From Vibrio splendidus (GTDB lineage Bacteria > Pseudomonadota > Gammaproteobacteria > Enterobacterales > Vibrionaceae): 64,000 bases of DNA. Below the pieces are notes generated by a model. The model was not told the origin of the DNA. It saw only the letters and a program-made list of their open reading frames with translations, and made no database searches. Below, in pieces: positions 56,063-64,000 of this stretch. Made by a program: the position numbers and the translations under genes. Each line of letters opens with the position of its first letter. Positions within the stretch are counted from its first letter, which is position 1. The stretch is from contig NZ_AP025508.1 of NCBI RefSeq assembly GCF_024347615.1, forward strand, positions 1,550,001 to 1,614,000, written 5' to 3'.

Positions 56063-56956
56063 TTAACGTTGGCTAGGGTAACCAAACACATCGTTCTCGT
56101 TGGCTGACTCTCCAGTTTGAGTTTCTGCAATATCCCAATGCTCTACTATTTTCCCTTCGCTATTAAAGCGGAAGATATCAATGTAACCAACACCTAAATC
56201 GTCTTTTTTACCTAGGTCAGTTTGCTTAGAATGAACAAGAACCATGTCACCCATCGCGATTGTTTTTGCTATCTCCGTTTTTAGCTTGGTCCCGTTACTG
56301 TTTAAGTAATCAAGGTAACCAACCAATGCTTTTCTACCATTTGGAACCTCTGGGTTGTGTTGAATGTAGGTTTCGCTAGAAATATACTTTTTTAACGCAC
56401 TTGTATCCGCTGGGTTATCAAAGCTTTTCAACACAGCAATGGCTCTGCCTCGATTACGCTCGATGTCTTGAGTTGCATCATAGATATTCGCGTCTGGCCC
56501 TTGGTACATGGTATTTTTGTTTTCAGATTTTTCTGGAACTTGTTGGTAGTGATCCCAATGCTCTACCAGCATGCCATTTTCTTCTCTCCAGATATCAACA
56601 TAAACATATTCCGCACCGTCTGAAGTTGTCCAAACAGAGTGTATTGCGACATAAGGACCTTCTGCAATGGTACGATAGATATCTACTTTCACGCCAGGAT
56701 CAGCAGTTAACTCGCCAGCTACCGCTTTAATCAGTTCTGCTGGTCCATCGCCATAAGCGGTAGCGTGTTGGATGTAAGTGTCACCAACGTACTTTCCAAA
56801 GTTGTTCAAATTCCTATAAACCAGTACATCTTCATAGAAGCCTTCCGCTAGTTTAATAGATTGATTAGTTTGAGCATCAATGGTGCTTAGGTTAGCAAAG
56901 CTTGGGGCAGTAAATAGACAAACAGCCATTCCGATTGCAACAGATTTAATAGACAT
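56063..56956 (-). CDS. Secreted protein with two SnoaL-like (NTF2-fold) domains
   Basis: 297 residues, signal peptide ends at SFA-NL (residue 22). Two repeats of the SnoaL-like fold: residues ~45-165 (DTYIQHATAYGDG ... EHWDHYQQVP) and ~175-285 (ETYIQHNPEVPNG ... EHWDIAETQ). The repeated YIQH and EHWD motifs are typical of the polyketide-cyclase/hydroxylase-like group. Enzymatic role unproven. Single gene. Confidence 0.87.
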   Translation of the reverse strand: MSIKSVAIGMAVCLFTAPSFANLSTIDAQTNQSIKLAEGFYEDVLVYRNLNNFGKYVGDTYIQHATAYGDGPAELIKAVAGELTADPGVKVDIYRTIAEGPYVAIHSVWTTSDGAEYVYVDIWREENGMLVEHWDHYQQVPEKSENKNTMYQGPDANIYDATQDIERNRGRAIAVLKSFDNPADTSALKKYISSETYIQHNPEVPNGRKALVGYLDYLNSNGTKLKTEIAKTIAMGDMVLVHSKQTDLGKKDDLGVGYIDIFRFNSEGKIVEHWDIAETQTGESANENDVFGYPSQR

Positions 56957-57066
56957 GATTCTTCCTTTTTAGGTTTGTTTTGTTTGAGCTCCTGTATGCT
57001 AGCCAGTCTAATTAATTAAAAAAATAGGGCATTATTCATACTTCTCATGAACAAATTCGATTGGTT

Positions 57067-57098
57067 GTGGTGAGGTGAGGTGAGGTGGTTGTGGCGAG
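57067..57098. repeat. GAGGTG-type tandem repeat
   Basis: GGTGA/GGTGG pentamer-like repeats starting the microsatellite cluster in the gap before the SnoaL gene. Confidence 0.75.
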
Positions 57099-57120
57099 GT
57101 GGTTGGTGAAGTCTATTATC

Positions 57121-57162
57121 TACATCTACATCTACATCTACATCTACATCTAGATCTAGATC
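57121..57162. repeat. Hexanucleotide repeat (TACATC)5(TAGATC)2
   Basis: Seven tandem units, non-coding, upstream of the SnoaL-type gene. Confidence 0.95.
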
Positions 57163-57240
57163 TAATGATGGTCACGGGATACTGGCTGGGATCTGATAAC
57201 TATTTATTTTAAAAGGCGAATCAGAGCAATATAATTACTC

Positions 57241-57296
57241 TGAATAGATGAATAGATGAATAGATGAATAGATGAATAGATGAATAGATGAATAGG
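57241..57296. repeat. Octanucleotide repeat TGAATAGA x7
   Basis: Seven units with the last one ending in G. The gap 56957-57408 carries no gene and is mostly repeats. Confidence 0.95.
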
Positions 57297-57408
57297 TGGG
57301 TTTAATACTCAGGCGTTTACTTGGTTTCAAAAAACAGAAACTTCATACCATGGTCGGTCTTTTTTAACATACAGCCAAAAAACTAAGAGTATCAATCCCA
57401 AATAATAC

Positions 57409-58305
57409 TCACTGTAATCGATTTTTAAGCCAAGAATGACGCTCTGACTGCTTATTTCTATTGTGCCAGACTTTAACAATATTGAAGTGAGGAAGCTCAA
57501 AAGGTAAGGGGACCTGCTTAAAGTCTCTAAATAACGTTTCTGACAAGCGAGAAGGCATTGTCACTATGATGTTTGTATCTTTAATTAAAGACGCTATCGC
57601 CCCAAAACTCGGCGCACTAGCCACGATTTTTCTCTTCACTCCTCGTTTTTTAAGTATTGTGTCTATCTCGGTTTGGTGAGAGTGCTCAAAAGACATGATG
57701 GCGTGAGGTTTGGAACAATATTGCTCTATCGTTGTTGGCGGTGTTTGCTTTTGAGGGTTGTAAAAACAGACCTCTTGGTCAGAAAACAACTTAGTTTGAA
57801 TTAAATCCGACTCGTTACTCGTTAGTTCTGGTGACAAAACAAAATCTACATCGCCAGACCGAAGTAATGAAGCCCACTGAAGTTGAGTTCTGGCTGGAGC
57901 TATGTGCAACGAGCTCATCGGCGCTGCTTTCTGGAAATCATGAAACATAGGTTTTATAACGGTTTCTATTTCATAGTCGTTAGCCGCGATGGAAAAAACT
58001 TTATCATCTATTAGTGGGTTGTATTGTTGTGAGCTTGCGAAGGCTTGCATCGCTATTACGATTTCTCTGGCCTTTTCAATAAGTTCTCCCGCCTTTGGCG
58101 TAGGCGCGATACCTCTTCCTGAAGTGACAAACAATTCATCTTTTACTATTTTGCGCAGTTGGTTAAGCCCATGGCTAACTGTTGATTGAGTCACCCCCAT
58201 ACTATCCGCTGCCTTTGTTACTGATTGGTGTTCATAAACGCTAATAAACATGCGAAGTAGTCGTCCATCCAACGTAGAGTAATCTAAAGTGTTCATAGGT
58301 AACAT
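57409..58305 (-). CDS. LysR-family transcriptional regulator
   Basis: 298 residues. N-terminal winged helix (LLRMFISVYEHQSVTKAADSMGVTQSTVSHGLNQL), then the substrate-binding domain. It is divergent from the DOPA-dioxygenase-like gene at 58445, with 139 bases between, the usual LysR-target layout. Confidence 0.92.
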   Translation of the reverse strand: MLPMNTLDYSTLDGRLLRMFISVYEHQSVTKAADSMGVTQSTVSHGLNQLRKIVKDELFVTSGRGIAPTPKAGELIEKAREIVIAMQAFASSQQYNPLIDDKVFSIAANDYEIETVIKPMFHDFQKAAPMSSLHIAPARTQLQWASLLRSGDVDFVLSPELTSNESDLIQTKLFSDQEVCFYNPQKQTPPTTIEQYCSKPHAIMSFEHSHQTEIDTILKKRGVKRKIVASAPSFGAIASLIKDTNIIVTMPSRLSETLFRDFKQVPLPFELPHFNIVKVWHNRNKQSERHSWLKNRLQ

Positions 58306-58444
58306 TTAACTTATGCAGTGTATTAATGATATAGGTTGTAACATACTCTTTCTCGATAAAACAGAACCAAAGATTGACTCACCGGAATGAACGATATTTT
58401 CGAGTTAATCGTGAATAAAGAATTCCAGTTTATAGAGGTATTTT

Positions 58445-58834
58445 ATGCCCAGTTTCACTCCCCAATTACCAATTGCGTATGGTAATAACCAAGAAGCAAT
58501 ATCTTCTCCAAGGTTAAAAGGTTGGCATGCACATATTTATTTTAACGACCTTACCGAGCGAACGGCTCAAAGGGTAATTAACGATATAGCATTAGAAATT
58601 ACAGATCTAAGACAAGGCCAACTTCATCGAAAATTGGTTGGCCCTCATCCCTGTTGGAGCTGTCAGCTTTACTTTAAACCAAATTTATTAAGTGACGTAG
58701 TTACTTGGTTGACGTTCAACCGAAAAGGCTTAACGATACTTTTTCACCCCATCAGTGGAAATGATTTGTTAGATCATAAAGATAGAGTTTTTTGGATGGG
58801 AGATGTCAAAGACCTAAATCTAGAGAATCTATAA
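58445..58834 (+). CDS. DOPA 4,5-dioxygenase-family protein
   Basis: 129 residues. WHAHIYF, VGPHPCWSCQLYF and LTILFHPISGNDLLDHKDR are the conserved histidine-containing stretches of the family. Members cleave aromatic rings; the real substrate in bacteria is unclear. AGAGG lies upstream. Probably controlled by the divergent LysR. Confidence 0.88.
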   Translation: MPSFTPQLPIAYGNNQEAISSPRLKGWHAHIYFNDLTERTAQRVINDIALEITDLRQGQLHRKLVGPHPCWSCQLYFKPNLLSDVVTWLTFNRKGLTILFHPISGNDLLDHKDRVFWMGDVKDLNLENL

Positions 58835-59090
58835 AGCCCCAAATTTGTATCGATGATGAAAACAATGAAAACATGGAAAGAGGGGGGGAAGAATCAAAAG
58901 AAAGGAAGCGACTCGTTCAAATCCTGGATAAATTGCTCTGGGGGCAACGGTGACAGCAAGCGCTAACTGAAGAAAAAAGCTTTCGCTACAGCCCATGCTG
59001 TCAGCATGAAATGGTGTTTATTAAGGTCGCTCGACAGGGTAGTCGAAAGACTGTTGTTAGCGAACTTGGTCACGCCCTCTACTCATCCGC

Positions 59091-59336
59091 TTACTCTTTG
59101 GGCTGGTGACCCGTCTTCTTCGCAAATTTTTGCATAGCTTCGGCAAACGTAGTTGTTCCGCCTTTCGCTTTAACCTGAACCACCTTATATCCCAGGCTTT
59201 CTAGCGCTTGGCACTCTACTAAAACCGCTTTGTCATCTGGTTGACTGCCTTGCACAGGTTGATGAATGTAACAGCCTTCTAATTGACCATCTTCGACCAG
59301 CTGGTGGTGCTTCAGTGCATTGATATCAAAATTCAT
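59091..59336 (-). CDS. Small hypothetical protein
   Basis: 81 residues, cytosolic, no family recognised. Shine-Dalgarno is weak. The frame shows normal amino-acid composition; moderately likely to be real. Confidence 0.55.
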   Translation of the reverse strand: MNFDINALKHHQLVEDGQLEGCYIHQPVQGSQPDDKAVLVECQALESLGYKVVQVKAKGGTTTFAEAMQKFAKKTGHQPKE

Positions 59337-59479
59337 AGTAAGTCTTTTCGTTTAAAATGGAGAGTCTCTGTGGCAAAGACCACAAGTCTTAATAATTTTA
59401 TGGTTTGTACCATACGGCATTTTAACTATAAGAAGCTAGTGAAAATACAGTAATCCAATGGAATGTGCTGGGTGCGGTT

Positions 59480-59655
59480 CGTATTCTCAATCTCTTATTG
59501 ATTGTATGAAGAAAAGGAACTGAATACCGATCGTGATAAGTACGAGACAAGTGCGGCTTCAGTTTAGCGGCAAAGAATGTTCTCCCCCTCGGTCGTTAAT
59601 CTAAAGAGATCGCTGAACTTCATTTTGGGAGGAGTTATAGGGCGAGGTGTAGTGG
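59480..59655. repeat. Second large copy of the 26.9 kb intergenic repeat
   Basis: Shares GGAACTGAATACCGATCGTGA, CAAAGAATGTTCTCCCCCTCGG and the final GTGGTCTA with 26972-27110, with losses in the second hairpin. It directly abuts the stop codon of the accD-like gene. Confidence 0.8.
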
Positions 59656-59656
59656 T

Positions 59657-60523
59657 CTAATGCTCGACTTGAATTTGTGTATTGGTCATCATCGCGATCA
59701 GTTTAGCTACTCGTTTACGCATGTCACGTCTATCAATAATCATGTCTAATGCGCCATGCTCTAATAGGAACTCACTCTGCTGAAAATCTTCAGGTAATTT
59801 TTCTCGTACCGTTTGTTCAATCACTCTTCGTCCGGCAAAACCAATTCTCGCTTTAGGTTCACCGATATTGATATCACCTAACATCACAATACTTGCCGAT
59901 ACACCGCCAAAAGTTTGATCGGTCAATACGGAGATATAAGGGAGCTTTGCATCTGATAGCCGTTTTAAAGCAGCACTCGTTTTTGCCATTTGCATTAAAG
60001 CCATCAGTGACTCTTGCATACGCGCTCCACCACAAGCCGAAAAGCATACCAATCCACAGTTAGCCTCGATGGCTGCATTAACAGCATCAACAAAGCGAGC
60101 GCCCACAACGGCACCCATTGAGCCAGCCATAAAAGAAAATTCGAAAGCGCACGCCACAACAGGCATCCCTAACAACTCTCCCTGCATCGCGACTATTGCA
60201 TCTTTCTCACCTGTACTTTTTTGGGCTAGGGCAAGGCGCTCTGTGTAGCGTTTATTGTCTTTGAAACTGAGCAAATCTTTCGGCTCGTGTTGTTTGCCTA
60301 ACTCAGTTTTCATACCTTTATCTAAAAAACTGTCTAAGCGACAGCGTGCCGACATCCTCATGTGGTGATCGCATTTTGGACATACCTCCAGATTTTCATT
60401 AAGGGCTATGCTGTACAGGATCTGGTCGCAAGAGGGGCATTTTGTCCATACGCCTTCTGGAATATTCGCTTTACGCGTACTGATTATATTTTTCTTATCT
60501 AATAGTTTTTCTATCCAACTCAT
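59657..60523 (-). CDS. accD: Acetyl-CoA carboxylase carboxyltransferase beta subunit, paralogue-like
   Basis: 288 residues from the [11 protein letters not shown] at 60523; the frame is open 30 codons further but the family begins here. It carries the zinc ribbon (C29, C32, C48, C51) and the core GGARMQES...[11 protein letters not shown]. It makes malonyl-CoA with AccA. Compared with E. coli AccD the tail is shorter, and the residue matching Met203 is Phe205 ([10 protein letters not shown]). In Vibrio the normal accD lies by truA/dedA/folC; here it has a divergent LysR instead, so this is probably a second copy. Confidence 0.9.
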   Translation of the reverse strand: MSWIEKLLDKKNIISTRKANIPEGVWTKCPSCDQILYSIALNENLEVCPKCDHHMRMSARCRLDSFLDKGMKTELGKQHEPKDLLSFKDNKRYTERLALAQKSTGEKDAIVAMQGELLGMPVVACAFEFSFMAGSMGAVVGARFVDAVNAAIEANCGLVCFSACGGARMQESLMALMQMAKTSAALKRLSDAKLPYISVLTDQTFGGVSASIVMLGDINIGEPKARIGFAGRRVIEQTVREKLPEDFQQSEFLLEHGALDMIIDRRDMRKRVAKLIAMMTNTQIQVEH

Positions 60524-60644
60524 TGGAAACCTTATCCAGTTCACTTTTAATGATGAGTATTGTATAAGCCTGTTTCTGGTAATAAAGTGGCTAATATTGG
60601 CTTTATAATCCAATTAGATGGGATTATTAGAATGGGTGGGATTA

Positions 60645-61550
60645 ATGGGAATGCTTGAGAAGATTGATCAACAATGGCTAAAAAGTTTTCACTGTGTCTA
60701 TGAGAACAATAGCTTTAAGAGAGCTGCAGAGTTTCTGTGTTTACCGACATCAAACGTCAGTCGTCATATCGCGTTGCTAGAAGAGCAGCTAGATGCTCGA
60801 CTTTTTGATAGAACGACTCGCCGAATTTCTTCGACAGAAGCAGGGGACCACCTCTATCTACGAACTCAGCCATTGTTGGATAAACTCAACGATGCCCTTG
60901 AGGAGGTGACACAACACTCTCGTGAAGTCATAGGGCAACTCAATGTTTTAATGCCAGACTCACCTGACTTGGCCCAAGCCGTCGTTTCGTTTTGTACTCA
61001 ATATCCATCTATTTCATTATGTTGTGATACGAGTATCAGCCCTAAAGAGGATCCGCTTGACGGGTTTGACGTTATTTTGAGTTTTCATCGAGGGAAACTA
61101 GAGGATAACAATTGGATAGCGAAAGAGATTAAGCGTTGGCCTAGTGTTGTTGTGGCTTCACCCAAACTTCTTCATACATCTTCTAAGCCTTTCAAGATTA
61201 CGGATTTGAAACATGTACCTTGTATTAGCAGCTTTACCGCGTTAAATGGTACGCCATGGGTATTTAAGAACGAAACAGGTCCGGTAATTACTCAAAGAGT
61301 AAAATCTACATTTAAAGTGAATAGTGGACAACTCGCTAAAGCAGGTGCATTGGCTGGTTTGGGGTTTGCGATACTCCCTGCTGAATTTTGTCGCGATGAA
61401 ATAGAGACTGGCTCTCTGGAAGTTATGACACTTGAATACAAACCTGAAGATTTGGTGCTGTACGCCTTTTATGCGTCGAGAAAGCACATAGCAAAAAAGG
61501 TTCCGATGTTCATTGAGCACTTAAAACATCAAGCGAATCTAGACGCGTAA
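60645..61550 (+). CDS. LysR-family regulator divergent from accD
   Basis: About 302 residues from the ATG at 60645; starts at 60618 or 60651 are possible, the latter giving MLEKIDQQWLKSF, the usual LysR beginning. N-terminal winged helix (NSFKRAAEFLCLPTSNVSRHIALLEEQL) and a C-terminal effector domain. It shares the upstream region with the accD-like gene, so it most likely controls it. Confidence 0.9.
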   Translation: MGMLEKIDQQWLKSFHCVYENNSFKRAAEFLCLPTSNVSRHIALLEEQLDARLFDRTTRRISSTEAGDHLYLRTQPLLDKLNDALEEVTQHSREVIGQLNVLMPDSPDLAQAVVSFCTQYPSISLCCDTSISPKEDPLDGFDVILSFHRGKLEDNNWIAKEIKRWPSVVVASPKLLHTSSKPFKITDLKHVPCISSFTALNGTPWVFKNETGPVITQRVKSTFKVNSGQLAKAGALAGLGFAILPAEFCRDEIETGSLEVMTLEYKPEDLVLYAFYASRKHIAKKVPMFIEHLKHQANLDA

Positions 61551-61886
61551 AAATAACAGAAAATTCGGAGGCTAGGGGCTCTTCGCTAGGTTAGAGATGT
61601 ACTCACTATTTATGGATAAAACTAAGACCTCGCGTTTGCGAGGATTTTTGTTTTTCGGGTAGTGATAACAAACTCTTGGACAATTCCGAGTTACGACCTT
61701 TCGAACATTCTAATTTTTCGGATTACATTTTTGTATTGAAACCATATGGCCAGCCTACATGTAGTTGGCTAAGTTCAATCATCCACTACAAAATGGGCGG
61801 TCACATTTCAACAGAAAATGTAATAGTGTAGAGAACCACTCAAAAGAGTGGCTCAATGCACTAAGTGAATTGTAAAGGGCACTCAT
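61551..61886. other. Gap with a degenerate shared-arm terminator
   Basis: About 335 bases without a gene. The hairpin at 61624-61650 (arms AAGACCTCGC / GCGAGGATTT, loop GTTT) is a decayed member of the shared-arm terminator family and ends the LysR transcript. Downstream bases are AT-rich. Confidence 0.7.
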
Positions 61887-62990
61887 TTAGTTGTTTGTGC
61901 CATACAAACGAGCACCCATATCTTTCTTTCCAGTTGGTCGTTCTTCTTTATTGGAAAAACCTAAGCAATGGAAAGTAACTTTGTCGCTTAGAGTTTGTAG
62001 CTTAGGAAGTGATTTGATATTGATACATAGACAGACAACATGAATCTGTTTGTTGTAGTTACTTGGAAACCTTCCCACAATGTCTTCAATTGTCGTACCA
62101 GTATCAATCACTGAGTCGATGATAACAACATCTTGATCCATCGAAACTAAGTCGATACCACTACAAGCTTGATGATATGTCGAGTATTGACCATCAAAGT
62201 TGTGGACAAAGCCATTTGCAATGAAGTTACCAGAGCGATCCATAGAAATGACTTGGTAGTTATCTTTATTTATATCTACTTTTGAGTGGAAAGACCTTTC
62301 AATTAAACGACCAATATCAAGGTGGCGTTCTCTCAGGTTTGATGGCTTCAGTTCGAAATGAAATTGATCTTTGTACTTCTCTCTTAATTCTTCATTTTGA
62401 GGCAATAAATAGTGATTCAAAAACGTAATATCAGAGAAGCGTTTACTTGTAAATTCACCGTTATTATCAGTAGAGTTTAAAAAACCAAAATTAATATTAT
62501 TTTTTAAGCAATAATCTTCTGCTGCTTGAAACTCAATTTCAGAGAGTTCCTTTGTTTTATTTATGCTTTTCACATTTCGACAACGTATTTGATTTAAATT
62601 GTCTTTCGTAATATTTTTGTTGATTTGAACTGATAAGGCATTAAGAAATATTAAGCCATCACTAACTGAACGGTTTTCAGTAGCCATAGCATTTATTCGA
62701 ACTCCTTGTTGAAGGTTATCGACAAACATATGTCCGTCAAAAAATGAATATATGTTTAATTCTTTATCAGTATACAATTGATAATGAAATTTATTGATGA
62801 TTTTCTCACGCTGCGGTATAGATAAGCTATTTATTTTTTCCAAAGATGTTTTTTCATTTTCTAAAAAATAAAATAAGCGATATGATGTTTGAACTGCTAC
62901 ACCACCCTCGACACTATCAGCAAGAAGTTTTGTCGCTGTGGTTTTACCAGATCCCTCTAACCCGACTACGAAGTAAAGTTTGTTATTCAT
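61887..62990 (-). CDS. P-loop kinase / phosphoribosyltransferase fusion
   Basis: 367 residues. Walker A GLEGSGKTT at 10-18 suggests a nucleotide or nucleoside kinase-like N-terminal domain (1-180). The C-terminal part has a PRPP-binding loop, VVIIDSVIDTGTT at 288-300, and ends with KKDMGARLYGT, similar to the tail of uracil phosphoribosyltransferase. So one protein joins a kinase-like and a UPRT-like domain. It overlaps the radical SAM gene by 4 bases and is expressed after it. AT-rich, unlike the core genes. Substrate is unknown; pyrimidine nucleotides are a reasonable guess. Confidence 0.75.
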   Translation of the reverse strand: MNNKLYFVVGLEGSGKTTATKLLADSVEGGVAVQTSYRLFYFLENEKTSLEKINSLSIPQREKIINKFHYQLYTDKELNIYSFFDGHMFVDNLQQGVRINAMATENRSVSDGLIFLNALSVQINKNITKDNLNQIRCRNVKSINKTKELSEIEFQAAEDYCLKNNINFGFLNSTDNNGEFTSKRFSDITFLNHYLLPQNEELREKYKDQFHFELKPSNLRERHLDIGRLIERSFHSKVDINKDNYQVISMDRSGNFIANGFVHNFDGQYSTYHQACSGIDLVSMDQDVVIIDSVIDTGTTIEDIVGRFPSNYNKQIHVVCLCINIKSLPKLQTLSDKVTFHCLGFSNKEERPTGKKDMGARLYGTNN

Positions 62991-63847
62991 TTACTATTAT
63001 TCTCGTTTAAATATTGTATTGATTTGGCTGCTATTCTTTCTAAATTCCCTGAATTTTGCACTGCTACCTTAATACTTGATTCTCTGTTTATTGTTGCACA
63101 TGAATAACATGCATCTTTTGGTTTATCATCAGATAGATAGTTGATAACTTGTTCAAACGTAGTGCTATCATCAATAAGCAGGCCTTGTTCATCCCAACCT
63201 TTTTTAGCTATTCTAGAGCAACTAAAAATGCGACTGCGTTCTAAATTAACATCGAATTTTCGATAAAAACACGTTTGCCAATGAAGTTCAGTATCTTCTT
63301 TACTGTTATAAACCTCTGAAAGAAGATCGTCCCAAGCATCTTTTCGTCTAAAATCGACTTTACCTTTAAAGTTATGACCTCGAAGAAATTCATTCCATGC
63401 TGATTCAAAAGTATGTGTCTTAATATAGTCACTTATCACAATACTATCCAAAATATTAATTAATTCAGAAGATACACCTTTGGGATACAAACCATTGGTT
63501 ACTAATTCAACTTCTTTTGATATATTAAGTGACTTTATTCTTTTAACAGTAGAGTATAAATCTTTGAAGATTGTTGCTTCACCGCCAGCAATTACAATTT
63601 TATTTATTTTAATTCCACATCGTTTTAAATTTACTAATGCAGTTATATGCTCATCTACGCCCAATTTGCTATAAGGGGTTAATTGGTTAGGAACATTAAA
63701 ACCACAGCCAATGCAGTTTAGGTTGCATTGAGAGTTAACCGATAGTTCCAACTCTCGAATTGTTCCATCGGAAAAGACATCTGCTATCTTTTTTACTCTG
63801 GATGTAGAGTTATTTGCCAAGCGATTTGTTTGCTTTTCTTGTTTCAA
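62987..63847 (-). CDS. Radical SAM enzyme with C-terminal auxiliary-cluster-like cysteines
   Basis: 286 residues from TTG at 63847 with AAGGA six bases upstream. The radical SAM motif CNLNCIGC places C41, C45 and C48 on a 4Fe-4S cluster; IAGGEA near residue 87 is the SAM-binding GGE motif. Several more cysteines (WQTCFYRK, FSCSRIAK, DACYSCAT) in the C-terminal third look like a SPASM/twitch auxiliary cluster. First gene of a two-gene operon with the kinase-PRTase fusion. Function unknown; chemistry on a nucleotide or peptide is possible. It is not an obvious viperin. Confidence 0.78.
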   Translation of the reverse strand: MKQEKQTNRLANNSTSRVKKIADVFSDGTIRELELSVNSQCNLNCIGCGFNVPNQLTPYSKLGVDEHITALVNLKRCGIKINKIVIAGGEATIFKDLYSTVKRIKSLNISKEVELVTNGLYPKGVSSELINILDSIVISDYIKTHTFESAWNEFLRGHNFKGKVDFRRKDAWDDLLSEVYNSKEDTELHWQTCFYRKFDVNLERSRIFSCSRIAKKGWDEQGLLIDDSTTFEQVINYLSDDKPKDACYSCATINRESSIKVAVQNSGNLERIAAKSIQYLNENNSK

Positions 63848-64000
63848 GCTGTTTCCTTACAATGTGGTGATAATGATTCTAAATTTTTGTTTCCTGATAT
63901 GAGATTATATATGAATTTCTACGAATATTAATAGGTAAACCTGAACTGGTTTTGTGTTTAGTTAATTTCATGATCACATCTGCTGAAAACGGTTAATCTG
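63848..64000. other. Upstream region of the radical SAM operon, window edge
   Basis: About 150 AT-rich bases; no further gene starts before the window ends. The promoter of the radical SAM operon should be here. Confidence 0.4.

Noticed and set aside
57121..57296. CRISPR array
   Set aside because: The repeats are 6-8 bases in direct tandem with no spacers; no cas genes are present.
62987..63847. Prokaryotic viperin
   Set aside because: The CxxxCxxC motif is general; flanking residues do not fit viperin, and the extra C-terminal cysteines point to a SPASM/twitch-like enzyme.

Overview
The window looks like a chromosomal segment of a luminous Vibrio, probably of the Splendidus/Harveyi kind. 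The evidence is a complete luxCDABEG-ribB operon without luxI/luxR beside it, Vibrio-type core genes (hrpA, pheST, a folM-folE-folX-folK cluster, a DUF3360 transporter), frequent Lrp/LysR/MerR regulators and moderate GC core genes interleaved with AT-rich accessory genes. Species assignment is inference; no rRNA or marker gene is present.

Layout. 1-20.7 kb is ordinary chromosome: an outer-membrane protein tail, an alcohol dehydrogenase with an OFA-type MFS transporter, hrpA, a YfaZ-like protein, two overlapping replication-protein-like genes, a TetR-controlled RND/MMPL export module (TetR, RND pump, LolA-like protein, beta-barrel) with three matching palindromic operators, a hemerythrin-GGDEF cyclase, and pheS-pheT. 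From 20.7 to about 61.6 kb the layout changes: gene modules are separated by eight terminator hairpins with the same arms (AAGGCCTCGC / GCGAGGCCTT) as the pheT terminator, and by degraded copies of three gene ends (pheT, an alpha/beta hydrolase at 26.0 kb, an Lrp-family gene at 52 kb). Modules include a lipoprotein between two copies of the pheT 3' end; a three-gene metallophosphoesterase / P-loop ATPase / unknown-protein operon (candidate defence system); a small membrane protein, lipoprotein and serine hydrolase; the lux operon; an IS3-family element, DUF3360 transporter, patatin-like protein, pterin genes and secreted nuclease; a Sel1-repeat protein plus a secreted-protein gene split by a second IS3-family element; Lrp and a PLP enzyme; then MerR/DMT, SnoaL-like, LysR/DOPA-dioxygenase-like genes and a second-copy-like accD with a divergent LysR. 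The right edge (61.9-63.9 kb) holds a two-gene operon coding for a radical SAM protein and a P-loop kinase/phosphoribosyltransferase fusion.

How it fits together. Between 26.0 and 52.2 kb the boundaries repeat in the order [hydrolase 3' end + terminator] - cargo - [lrp 3' end], with lrp-end directly followed by hydrolase-end/terminator at 37.5-37.9 kb and by terminator at 47.9-48.1 kb. That order is what tandem stacking of alternative alleles of one locus (or single-crossover integration of circles) would leave. The lux operon lies inside the first such unit. The two strongest candidates for undescribed systems are the 21.9-25.8 kb operon and the 61.9-63.9 kb operon; the most unusual structural feature is the cassette-stacking pattern itself.
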